Origin: Bacteroidia bacterium
Lineage (GTDB): Bacteria; Bacteroidota; Bacteroidia; Cytophagales; Cyclobacteriaceae
Assembly: GCA_030426345.1 (NCBI GenBank)
Contig: JAUHYU010000006.1
Span: 32,690 to 96,689 of the forward strand
DNA length: 64,000 nucleotides
Direction of reading: 5' to 3'
The position numbers and the translations under genes are program-made. Position 1 is the stretch's first letter, and each line of letters starts with the position of its first letter. Below the pieces are notes generated by a model, which was not told the DNA's origin, did not search any database, and saw only the letters and a list, made by a program, of their open reading frames with translations. Shown piece after piece: positions 1 through 7,910 of the stretch.

Positions 1-998
1 CCATACACCTGATATTCTACATCAAAAAACTTGGCGGAGTTGAACCACGGCCCCGGTTGGTAAGCTGTCTTTTTGCCACAGATGGTTTTGGCGACGATTT
101 CGCCGTGCATCCTGCCGGTGTACCAAACCTGTTCTATGGATTTTCGGTTGGGCAAGGCAGTTTCAAATTGTGCACAATCACCGATAGAATATACATTAGG
201 GACACTGGTTTCAAAATATTTATTGACCACTACGCCGCGATCTACATGGATTTTAGATGCTTTTACCATGTCAATATTTGGGCTAACCCCGGCAGTAAGC
301 CCAACAAACTGGCATGGTATTTCTTCGCCGTCGGTAGTTACCACAGCTCTTGCTCTTCCATTTTTATCTGCTAAAATATCTTTCATTTCCGTTACTAGCC
401 GCAAATCAACATGATGGGAACGGATGAGTCTATTGACCATCTCAGATTCTTCTGCAGGAAGTATTTTATTCCAAAAGCTAGACTCGCGCACTAAGAAGGT
501 GACTGGGATATTTCTGGAAAGCAACATTTCCGCCATTTCAATGCCGATCAATCCACCACCCACAATCACCGCCCGGTTAATGTTTTTGGTATAAACCTCC
601 ATGTTTTCCAAATCCTGAAATGAGTACATTCCCTGCACACCGTCAAGATCTTGGCCAGGCCAACCAAACTTGTTGGGGCGAGATCCTGTAGCGATGATCA
701 GTTCATCGTATGCGACACCTCTTCCATTTTGTAATTCTAATTTTTGCCTATCCGTATCAATGGAAATCACGAAATCACGCACCAGATCAATTTTATTTTT
801 CTCCCAAAACCAATCTTCATAAGGCTTAGTATGTTCATACTTCATGTGTCCCATGTAGATATACATGAGCGCTGTTCTAGAAAAAAAGTGATCTGTTTCG
901 GCGGAAATCACTGTGATGGCATGATTACTCATTTTGCGGATATGTCGCGCAGCAGTAATACCAGAAATGCCGTTGCCAATGATGACAATTTTCTTCAT
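1..998 (-). CDS. FAD-dependent NAD(P) oxidoreductase, partial (3' end outside window)
   Basis: Reading leftwards from the ATG at 998, the frame is open to the window edge for about 332 codons. The start reads MKKIVIIGNGISGITAARHI, a Rossmann FAD-binding GxGxxG; a second dinucleotide site reads AVIVGGGLIGIEMAE, and NVYSIGDCAQF is the late FAD-contacting Gly-Asp motif. This is the class I pyridine-nucleotide-disulfide oxidoreductase fold without the CxxxxC redox pair. The family includes rubredoxin and ferredoxin reductases and the FAD part of NADH nitrite reductase, so it probably passes electrons from NAD(P)H to a small redox partner in the cytoplasm. The C-terminus is missing, so the subfamily cannot be fixed. 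A copy of the dispersed 21-bp motif lies inside it at 245-265. Confidence 0.85.
   Translation of the reverse strand, partial: MKKIVIIGNGISGITAARHIRKMSNHAITVISAETDHFFSRTALMYIYMGHMKYEHTKPYEDWFWEKNKIDLVRDFVISIDTDRQKLELQNGRGVAYDELIIATGSRPNKFGWPGQDLDGVQGMYSFQDLENMEVYTKNINRAVIVGGGLIGIEMAEMLLSRNIPVTFLVRESSFWNKILPAEESEMVNRLIRSHHVDLRLVTEMKDILADKNGRARAVVTTDGEEIPCQFVGLTAGVSPNIDMVKASKIHVDRGVVVNKYFETSVPNVYSIGDCAQFETALPNRKSIEQVWYTGRMHGEIVAKTICGKKTAYQPGPWFNSAKFFDVEYQVY
245..265 (+). repeat. Dispersed 21-bp motif copy, inside a gene
   Basis: Matches 19 of 21 positions of the window consensus (CATGGATTTT, AGAGGC, TTTTT). It is read by the oxidoreductase gene on the other strand as VKASKIHV. Confidence 0.8.
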
Positions 999-1384
999 AG
1001 TTAGAATTCAGTTGGTTTGGTCAAGTTAAGATAAATTTGGTGTAACCTGATAATTTTATGGATTTGAAGCACATTTTCAAGCTATAACTTATCTATCGAT
1101 CCGAAGTGCAAAATTCATGATCACAAGTTAACTATGCGTCAGGAAGGGGACAATACACCAGTTTATGCTGTTTGTTTATATGACGAAATTTGTGCTTGGC
1201 ACGGAACATATCAATTCAAATATTTTGTGATTTAATAATCCGGTTTTAGATTGAAAATATTTTTCTGATGGGGTTACCATGAATGGTAAAATCTATCAAA
1301 AAGCCTTTAAATTCCATGAAACCAGCAGGGAGGCAAGCACAAAACGGATAACGTATTCCCTGACAATTATAAATTTATAACTAC
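999..1384. other. Intergenic, divergent promoter region
   Basis: This 386-base gap separates two divergent genes, so both promoters should lie here, but no clear -33/-7 pair was recognised. It holds one good motif copy at 1298-1318 and a weak one at 1058-1078. A 33-codon open frame from 1134 has no recognisable product and is not called as a gene. Confidence 0.5.
1298..1318 (-). repeat. Dispersed 21-bp motif copy, intergenic
   Basis: 19 of 21 positions match on the minus strand. It lies about 65 bases upstream of the beta-helix gene start. Confidence 0.8.
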
Positions 1385-3460
1385 ATGAAATATTTTCTAT
1401 TTATACTCTTTTTAAGTTCTGCATATTTGGCCAATGCGCAGGAAAGAACTTTATATATCTCACCCGATGGCTATGACGAATGGCCAGGAACAGAAGCTAG
1501 ACCATTGAAAAGCCTCGAAGGGGCAAGGGATAAAATCAGGGAGTTGAAGGAATCAATTACTTTCACTGACACGATCAGAATATTGGTAAAACCTGGACAG
1601 TACAGGCTGATGAATAGTTTCGTGTTAAAACCTGAGGATAGCGGAACTCCATCGGCACCAATTGTTTATGAAGCCATTGATGGAAAAAATACGGCTTTTA
1701 GTGGTGGCATGGAAATCAAAGGCTTTCGAGAGATCGAAAATGGCTTATGGGTAGCGCATGTGCCGGAGGTCAATTATTGGAATTGGACATTTGATCAATT
1801 GTATGTCAATGGCAAAAGAGCGACACGCGCCAAAAGCCCGAATACAGGATATTTCCATATTAAGGATATTTGGGAGAATGTATGGGTGCAAGGAAATGGG
1901 CGAAGCCCTGAAAAAGCGCAACAAGTTGTTGTCACCAAAGATGAAGCTACAAAGCAGTTAAACTCCATGAATTCGAACGAAATAGAAAATGTAGTCATGA
2001 CGGCATTCCATAAATGGAATATTACCAAGCGGCATATCGACAAGTACGAAAATGACACCATTTACACATCAGGGCAAGGCATGAAGCCTTGGAATCAGTG
2101 GAAGGAAAACCAGCGATACATCCTCGAAAATTATCTTGGAGCACTTGATACTCCGGGAGAATGGTTTTTGGATCGCGATGGTACGTTATATTATCAACCA
2201 TTTCCTGATGAGCAGATCGCAACAGCTACGGTGATAGCCCCGGTTGTGGAGCAGCTAGTTCGGATCGAAGGAAACGCAGCGCAAGGTGAATTTGTACATG
2301 ATGTAACTTTCAAGAATCTGAATTTTGAACATGTAGCTTATGTCTTGCCGAAGTCTGGCTTTGAACCATACCAAGCCGCCATCACCATCGATGCGGCCAT
2401 AGAACTGAACGGCGCCAAGAACATTGATTTTCTTAATTGTCAGTTGAGCCATACAGGCGGGTATGGACTTTGGTTGAACCAGGGTGTAAGCGATTGTGAG
2501 GTAAAACATAGTTATTTCCATGACCTTGGCGCAGGGGGCATCCGGATTGGGGAATTGGCGATTAGGGATGAGGACAACCTTCAGACACATTCCAACATTA
2601 TTGACAACAATATCATCACTTCCGGTGGCTTTGAATTTGCGCCGGGAGTTGGGGTGTTGATAGGCCAGAGTGCCTACAACCAAGTCATGCACAACGACAT
2701 TGGCGATTTTCGATATACGGGGGTTTCTGTCGGTTGGGTCTGGGGATATACGCCAAGTCCGGCCAAGGGAAATAAAATCAAGTACAACCATATCCACCAC
2801 ATAGGCTGGGGCGTGCTCAGCGATATGTCCGGCGTTTATACACTTGGGATTTCCGAAGGGACCGAGGTGTCCAACAACCACATCCACCACATTTATGCAT
2901 ACGACTATGGCGGATGGGGGCTTTATACAGATGAGGGATCCAGCCATATCCTTATGGAAAATAACCTCGTGCACCATACCAAAACCGGTGGCTTTCACCA
3001 GCATTACGGTAGGGAAAATATCCTACGAAACAATATTTTTGCTTTCAGCAAAATGTACCAGTTGCAGGCCACACGGGTAGAAGATCACCTGTCTTTTTCA
3101 TTTACGAATAATATCGTGATTTATAACGAGGGCGTTTTGTTTCAAGGTCCATGGGAAAAAATGCAGGTGTCTCTGGATCGTAACCTATATTGGAAAACCA
3201 ATGGGCCGATACAATTTAAAGGAGGTGATTTAGCCTCTTGGCGCAAAAATGGATATGATAAAAAATCGGTCATTATGGATCCGTTGTTCAAAGATCCGTT
3301 TCACGGAGATTTTACATTCGGCCGTTTGCGTGCCGCCAAAAAAATCGGATTCAAGCCTTTTGATTATTCCACGTATGGCGTGTATGGAAGTGAGGAATGG
3401 AAGGAAAAAGCAGAGTTGCCTAAGGAAACACTAGAGGCATTTGACAAGCTTTATGAGTGA
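1385..3460 (+). CDS. Secreted right-handed parallel beta-helix protein
   Basis: 691 aa with a signal peptide ending at about residue 19 (ANAQ). The opening of the mature protein, YISPDGYDEWPGTEARPLKS, is the usual N-terminal strand of pectate-lyase-like beta-helix enzymes in Bacteroidota. From about residue 300 onward, repeated segments rich in N-x-I/F and HH (NHIHHIGWG, NNHIHHIYAYDYGGWG) look like stacked helix coils. Family members are polysaccharide lyases, galactosidases (GH110-like) or epimerases, so glycan cleavage outside the cytoplasm is likely, but no catalytic set can be assigned. The last eight codons and about 40 bases of 3' flank recur at 5146-5210, beyond the next gene. Confidence 0.85.
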   Translation: MKYFLFILFLSSAYLANAQERTLYISPDGYDEWPGTEARPLKSLEGARDKIRELKESITFTDTIRILVKPGQYRLMNSFVLKPEDSGTPSAPIVYEAIDGKNTAFSGGMEIKGFREIENGLWVAHVPEVNYWNWTFDQLYVNGKRATRAKSPNTGYFHIKDIWENVWVQGNGRSPEKAQQVVVTKDEATKQLNSMNSNEIENVVMTAFHKWNITKRHIDKYENDTIYTSGQGMKPWNQWKENQRYILENYLGALDTPGEWFLDRDGTLYYQPFPDEQIATATVIAPVVEQLVRIEGNAAQGEFVHDVTFKNLNFEHVAYVLPKSGFEPYQAAITIDAAIELNGAKNIDFLNCQLSHTGGYGLWLNQGVSDCEVKHSYFHDLGAGGIRIGELAIRDEDNLQTHSNIIDNNIITSGGFEFAPGVGVLIGQSAYNQVMHNDIGDFRYTGVSVGWVWGYTPSPAKGNKIKYNHIHHIGWGVLSDMSGVYTLGISEGTEVSNNHIHHIYAYDYGGWGLYTDEGSSHILMENNLVHHTKTGGFHQHYGRENILRNNIFAFSKMYQLQATRVEDHLSFSFTNNIVIYNEGVLFQGPWEKMQVSLDRNLYWKTNGPIQFKGGDLASWRKNGYDKKSVIMDPLFKDPFHGDFTFGRLRAAKKIGFKPFDYSTYGVYGSEEWKEKAELPKETLEAFDKLYE

Positions 3461-3474
3461 TATGCGGATTAGCT

Positions 3475-3510
3475 AAAGCCATGAAAAAATCATGGTTTTT
3501 TAATGGCTTT
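3475..3510. terminator. Bidirectional hairpin between convergent genes
   Basis: AAAGCCAT (3475-3482) pairs with ATGGCTTT (3503-3510), and an inner A-run (3484-3489) pairs with a T-run (3496-3501) around TCATGG. It lies 15 bases after the beta-helix stop and just before the stop of the convergent gene. It includes a slipped copy of the dispersed motif (3491-3511). Confidence 0.6.
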
Positions 3511-3511
3511 C

Positions 3512-5044
3512 TCAGTCCTGAGGGTGCAATTGAATTAATGGTTTATCGGTATTTCTGCCTTTTGGTATTTTATAATTCAGACGAAGTACTAAAGGGTAAT
3601 TTTCCGTGATAGCGCATTTTTGACCGAGTTCCGCTTTAGAAGCGACGCTGATTTCATTTATTTTGAGTCGAGAATCCATTTTAATATTGATGCCGGGCAA
3701 CTCCCATTTTTTGTTTTTGAAATTTCCTTTTTCAATGCCGGAAGCATAAACATATAGGTTTATTTCTGTAGTGCTTTCATCAGCTAGATAAATGTCCATC
3801 ACATCATTGGCAATGCGCACATTCGTTTTTCCATCACCTGGCACGAGCAACCATCCAATTTCGTTTTCATTTTTCCAGTGGATAGTCCCTGTTTTTATTT
3901 GGCTCCATGACCTTCTGTATCCCCACAAACCACCCATCATCCAATCCTCCTTCATCTGCATTGTCACTTCTTTTTCAGAACTTCGGCTGTAAACCAATCT
4001 CTTTTCAAATCTTTCCGAAGTAAATTCTTTAAAATGGATTTCGTCTTCTTGGGGAACTACCCAGCCTAGATGGAAAATTGGCGCGATATTACTCAATTCG
4101 AAATATTTGGATCCGTGCTTTCTTGGCAATGGTGCAGGATATTTTCCATCGAGCAAGAGTGCTATCCAAATACCAATAATAGAATTGTATTTTTGCATGT
4201 CCATCCCATAACTTCTGAAATGTGGCCCCGGCATATTTTGTAAACCTGCATGATAAAACAGGGCAATCTCGTGCCAAAACTCCTTTTCGAGAATTTCTCC
4301 CATTTCTCTTATCTCTTGATTTTTGGCATATTTTCTCCACAGCGCAATGGCCACCATATTCACTCCATAGTATGTTGGTGAGTTGTATTCACTAAAAGTT
4401 TTATGCTTTTGATACAGGTTGAAAACATCGGTTGCCTTCTCAATTCCAAATGATTTGAGTTTAGGTTCACTAAATGTTGTTCCGACATATTCTGTCAGAA
4501 ATGCACTCATGATGGCGATATTGGTGTATTCCGGAACGACGTTTCTTACGATAGCTCCGCGAGCAGCATGTTTCAAACTTGCGTCGATTGTCATGAGTAA
4601 TTCATCAGGGAGTAGATCGCTGTAATTTTCCCTTATCAAAATGAGCTCACATCCAATAAACTCTCTCCAGTTTTGATCGAACTTTTTACCTGCCGGTGTT
4701 GAACTCCAAACCCCGTAATCCTTGCTGCTGACATCCTGATTTTGGAGTGGCAAAAGCCAATTTAAAATGGTAATTGCATCTTGAATGTCTCCCGGTTTAT
4801 TTCTAAATAGCAATGCTTCCGCAAGTCTGACTTTATTTCGTACACTTGTCGAAGTGGTTAAAACGTCATTTATGTTGCTGCCGGAGGGTATTTCTATTAA
4901 TAGAAATTCATCAAAGATTGCTTTCTGAAAGGGAGACAAATTGCCATACGACATTGAGTCTTCGGTTTTAACCTTTGTGTCGGCACAATCAGCCTCAAGT
5001 ATCTTGAAAGCAAAAATCAAAAGAAAGAATAAAGCCTTATTCAT
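3512..5044 (-). CDS. Secreted protein with probable alpha/alpha-toroid fold, unknown function
   Basis: 510 aa. The hydrophobic N-terminus (KALFFLLIFAFKI) ends near ADCAD and is a signal peptide. Conserved-looking stretches are EYNSPTYYGVNMVAIALW and MPGPHFRSYGMDM in the middle third, with helix-rich sequence before them and a beta-rich C-terminal third. This arrangement resembles toroid-type polysaccharide lyases and related secreted proteins, but no family was recognised with confidence and no catalytic residue can be named. The gene is convergent with the beta-helix gene, and the pair of direct repeats at 3434-3499 and 5146-5209 brackets it, so it looks like a unit placed behind its neighbour. 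Confidence 0.7.
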   Translation of the reverse strand: MNKALFFLLIFAFKILEADCADTKVKTEDSMSYGNLSPFQKAIFDEFLLIEIPSGSNINDVLTTSTSVRNKVRLAEALLFRNKPGDIQDAITILNWLLPLQNQDVSSKDYGVWSSTPAGKKFDQNWREFIGCELILIRENYSDLLPDELLMTIDASLKHAARGAIVRNVVPEYTNIAIMSAFLTEYVGTTFSEPKLKSFGIEKATDVFNLYQKHKTFSEYNSPTYYGVNMVAIALWRKYAKNQEIREMGEILEKEFWHEIALFYHAGLQNMPGPHFRSYGMDMQKYNSIIGIWIALLLDGKYPAPLPRKHGSKYFELSNIAPIFHLGWVVPQEDEIHFKEFTSERFEKRLVYSRSSEKEVTMQMKEDWMMGGLWGYRRSWSQIKTGTIHWKNENEIGWLLVPGDGKTNVRIANDVMDIYLADESTTEINLYVYASGIEKGNFKNKKWELPGINIKMDSRLKINEISVASKAELGQKCAITENYPLVLRLNYKIPKGRNTDKPLIQLHPQD

Positions 5045-5134
5045 GTCTATTCGTTAGTCAATAATAATTTTAGTTGTGCTCTATTTTACAGAATAGAATC
5101 ACTTCATGTTAGATTAACCAAATATATCAAAATC

Positions 5135-5155
5135 CATGGATTTTGGAGGCTTTTG
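5135..5155 (+). repeat. Dispersed 21-bp motif copy at a duplication junction
   Basis: 19 of 21 positions match. Its right half (GAGGCTTTTG) is also the first part of the copied beta-helix gene tail. Confidence 0.8.
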
Positions 5156-5210
5156 ATAGACTTTATGAGTGATATGACGATTAAAAAACTATGAAAAATT
5201 CATGGTTTTG
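5146..5210 (+). pseudogene. Relic copy of the beta-helix gene tail
   Basis: The segment matches 3434-3499, the end of the beta-helix gene plus 3' flank. It still reads LEAFDRLYE then stop, against LEAFDKLYE then stop in the gene, and the match continues through the non-coding flank to ATTCATGGTTTT. No further upstream gene sequence is present. It forms a direct repeat with the intact tail about 1.7 kb away. Confidence 0.75.
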
Positions 5211-5367
5211 GAACAGTATTGTATGAGATTTCTTTGCGTTCATCTAGCCACCAAATCGATTGTACACCTTAATTCATTTCATTTGTTCTAAGGATTATTA
5301 TACGCTCCTGTTTGCAAAGTGTAATGTCAAAGGCAAGAAATCTACTTATAGAAGAAGTTGAAGGAGT

Positions 5368-6009
5368 TTAGTTTTCTCCAAGGTCAAAGTCTAGTCGTCT
5401 GTCTTTATAACTCCCAAACTTTAGTGTAAGCTCAGTATATCGCTTTTCGTACTCAGCTTTGTTAATTACATCGTTATTAAATAACCAAAGCAAATTTTGA
5501 TGGTTATGGTCATATGGCAACATGGTATTAATTTCCCCATACTTTTGATCCAAAAATTGGTTTCTCCTTGTTGTGAGGGTTTCGATAAATTCATCTAGCT
5601 CTTTTTTTGAAGGACTGTTGTAGATGAATTCGATTCCATTATTATGACCTGGGTCAATTAGATAAAACTTTCTTTTATATGTGATCATGAAAATGACAAT
5701 ACAAAAGACTCCTAAAAGAAGATAAAAAATTTCTGCACCTGATCCGACTTCTCCGCCAGTCCATCTAGTAATTGTTAAGATTGCCGCAAGTACAAAACCA
5801 ATAATAGAAGCACCGAACCATCCGTTTCTACCAAATTTTTCTTTAAGTGGACGAATACCAATATTATCGTAATCAACAAAATATTCTCTTGAATTAAGAA
5901 ACCCTGTCTGTCGTACACTTAATCCAGTCTCGGCAAGCTCGTAAACTCTTTTATTAAAAAATCGATCTTTCTGAACTAATGTGTTCCTCATTAACTTGTT
6001 TTCGTACAA
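5368..6009 (-). CDS. Membrane protein with two transmembrane segments, unknown function
   Basis: 213 aa, not recognised as a named family. Two hydrophobic segments lie near residues 75-95 (ASIIGFVLAAILTI) and 105-123 (IFYLLLGVFCIVIFMI). The cytoplasmic-looking N-terminus contains YELAETGLSVRQTGF, as in small Bacteroidota proteins with a PH-like N-terminal strand set. The C-terminal 90 residues are charged and helical (KAEYEKRYTELTLKFG). A second start, MRNTLVQ, is five codons downstream. No signal peptide. Nothing in the neighbourhood suggests a role. Confidence 0.65.
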   Translation of the reverse strand: MYENKLMRNTLVQKDRFFNKRVYELAETGLSVRQTGFLNSREYFVDYDNIGIRPLKEKFGRNGWFGASIIGFVLAAILTITRWTGGEVGSGAEIFYLLLGVFCIVIFMITYKRKFYLIDPGHNNGIEFIYNSPSKKELDEFIETLTTRRNQFLDQKYGEINTMLPYDHNHQNLLWLFNNDVINKAEYEKRYTELTLKFGSYKDRRLDFDLGEN

Positions 6010-6110
6010 TTTAAGGTGAATATATAATTATGAGCAATCCCCATTCACCAAAATTAACCGAATCTCACAAAGTATCAAGATAGCAGACTAGTTTCACTTG
6101 CCAATGAACA

Positions 6111-6145
6111 AAAAAAGGAGACCACATAAAGCGACCTCCTTTTTT
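6111..6145. terminator. Rho-independent terminator, bidirectional
   Basis: An A-run plus GGAG (6111-6120) pairs with CTCC plus a T-run (6136-6145) around a 15-base loop. It lies 65 bases beyond the stop of the CotH gene and can act on either strand. Confidence 0.75.
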
Positions 6146-6151
6146 AGAATT

Positions 6152-6172
6152 CATGGGTTTTTGAGGCTTTTT
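6152..6172 (+). repeat. Dispersed 21-bp motif copy, intergenic
   Basis: 19 of 21 positions match; it sits between the terminator and the CotH stop codon. Confidence 0.8.
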
Positions 6173-6210
6173 TTATTTCAAAAATTCATGAAGCCATTGT
6201 GGGGTGATGA

Positions 6211-7638
6211 TTATCTATTTAGATAATCATCAACTGCAGCTGCACGTTGCGCCACATGTGATTTTAGTTGATTAATGGCATTTTGAAAGTCCGAGCTACT
6301 ATTTAAAAATGTATAGCCAGAAACTTCTGTAGTAGCATATGGTTCTATCAGCGAGGCATAACTTGTGTACAAGGCTTGCATGTCAGTTGTATTAAATACA
6401 CCATCAGCTATTTCAGCTACATAATCGTCGTACTTAGCTTTGTAAATAGGGTCATTGTATAAATAACCTATCAAGGGCCAACTGCTGGCAGATAATCCGC
6501 TAAAATTCAGAGATAATGCGCCGCCCTGTTTGCCGCTTTGAAGTGCCTCGTTGTTATCCCAAGGAATCCACGTCAGCTTCTTTGTATCTAGATTGTTATA
6601 TAAGAAATAGTTATGCGTCATTCGCCCATAGGTATCCCAGTTTTGAATGGTGGTATTGACTGCCAGATATTTTAAGAAAGTTTCAGTGTCAAAAACGGAT
6701 TCCAGATTGTCTCTCCATGTAGTTGGGTCGCCAGTTCGTGCGTCATCATGCAATACCGAGAATAAATTGGTGATATCAGACCAATCAGCATCATCTTCGT
6801 TTGTTTTCTTCTCAAAAACGGATTCACTAAAGGTGCCGGATGCAAAACTTGCACCGTTTCCATCTGGTTTGTACAAATTACCGTCATTATCAGAGAACTG
6901 CGTATCTATCACCGTGTCATCCACTTCTTCGACCATGGTATAAACGCCGAAATATTTTGGGCCGTCGCCATAATCCACATAAAGCGTATAAAAAGCAGTA
7001 TGAGAACTAGCCAAACCTGCATTTCTAAAGATATCCCCAGCTACTTTTTCGCGCAACATAGATTTGTCGTCAAAGTTGTTCTTGAGGCTTAATTTTTTGA
7101 ATCCATAAAAACGTTGATTTTTTATCTGAGGATAATCATCTTCAAACTCGTCAAAATCAAGTTTAAATGACAACTTCAGATTTCCTGACTTCCAGGTTGA
7201 CTGCAAACTAGAATTTCCCTTGAATCGAACGCCAACCCTATACCATTCTTTATCCCCATAAAAAATTTCAGCTGGTACAAATATTGGGTTTTCATCCGAA
7301 CTGGATAAGCCCCCGGGGCCGCCAGTGCCAAAAGATCCATACTTGGCAGTCATATCATCCAGCATGCTTTGCCATCTTAACTCCGTAATGACGATATCCA
7401 ACCTTTTTACGGCGTTGTCTTCAAACACTTCAGTGAAATTAGGATCCACATCGTTGCTATGTGTTGCCTCTGTCCAATCTGTGGCTTCAAAGTCAGTATC
7501 ATCAATTTGAGTCATGATCTCTTCTTCGTCGGTTATCATGTCTTCATCTTCTGAACAAGATGTCATAAATGTGAAGCATAAAACTAAAAATGAAGCCTTA
7601 GCTAAATTTAGAAATTGATTACTAATAGAATATTTCAT
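6211..7638 (-). CDS. CotH kinase-like lipoprotein
   Basis: 475 aa with a lipoprotein signal (FMTSC, Cys near residue 28) followed by an acidic linker (EDEDMITDEEEI). The core matches the CotH family of spore-coat kinase-like proteins: RFKGNSSL around residue 140, KKLSLKNNFDDKSMLREK around 180, YFGVYTMVEEVDD around 230 and WIPWDNNEAL around 345. CotH-type proteins are atypical protein kinases; in Bacteroidota they are surface lipoproteins often found near polysaccharide loci, where their substrates are mostly unknown. A location outside the cytoplasm is inferred from the signal. It lies 273 bases downstream of the GH92 gene on the same strand. Confidence 0.88.
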   Translation of the reverse strand: MKYSISNQFLNLAKASFLVLCFTFMTSCSEDEDMITDEEEIMTQIDDTDFEATDWTEATHSNDVDPNFTEVFEDNAVKRLDIVITELRWQSMLDDMTAKYGSFGTGGPGGLSSSDENPIFVPAEIFYGDKEWYRVGVRFKGNSSLQSTWKSGNLKLSFKLDFDEFEDDYPQIKNQRFYGFKKLSLKNNFDDKSMLREKVAGDIFRNAGLASSHTAFYTLYVDYGDGPKYFGVYTMVEEVDDTVIDTQFSDNDGNLYKPDGNGASFASGTFSESVFEKKTNEDDADWSDITNLFSVLHDDARTGDPTTWRDNLESVFDTETFLKYLAVNTTIQNWDTYGRMTHNYFLYNNLDTKKLTWIPWDNNEALQSGKQGGALSLNFSGLSASSWPLIGYLYNDPIYKAKYDDYVAEIADGVFNTTDMQALYTSYASLIEPYATTEVSGYTFLNSSSDFQNAINQLKSHVAQRAAAVDDYLNR

Positions 7639-7847
7639 AGTAATAATTTATAATTTGTTTCGTGGGTTTAGACGTCGATGATTTTAAAATCCCTCGGGAA
7701 GAATATTATTTTTATTGATTTTTTTTACAAAAATGTTAACTGAACAGAGTCCGTCTCAGGGAATCAGTTGATGATTGAGCAAGTCATTTTGGCAATTTCA
7801 GTTGTTATAGAATAATATTGAGGAGGAGGAATTCTTCAAAACAAATC

Positions 7848-7868
7848 CATGGGTTTTAGATGCTTTTC
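7848..7868 (+). repeat. Dispersed 21-bp motif copy, intergenic
   Basis: 18 of 21 positions match, 40 bases beyond the GH92 stop codon. Confidence 0.8.
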
Positions 7869-7910
7869 TTAGGGTTAAAAGCTTTGAGGGGTGGTGTAAC
7901 TACGATGATG

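Noticed and set aside
2255-3004. 249-codon minus-strand open frame
   Set aside because: It lies antisense within the beta-helix gene, has no domain and is a shadow of that gene's composition.
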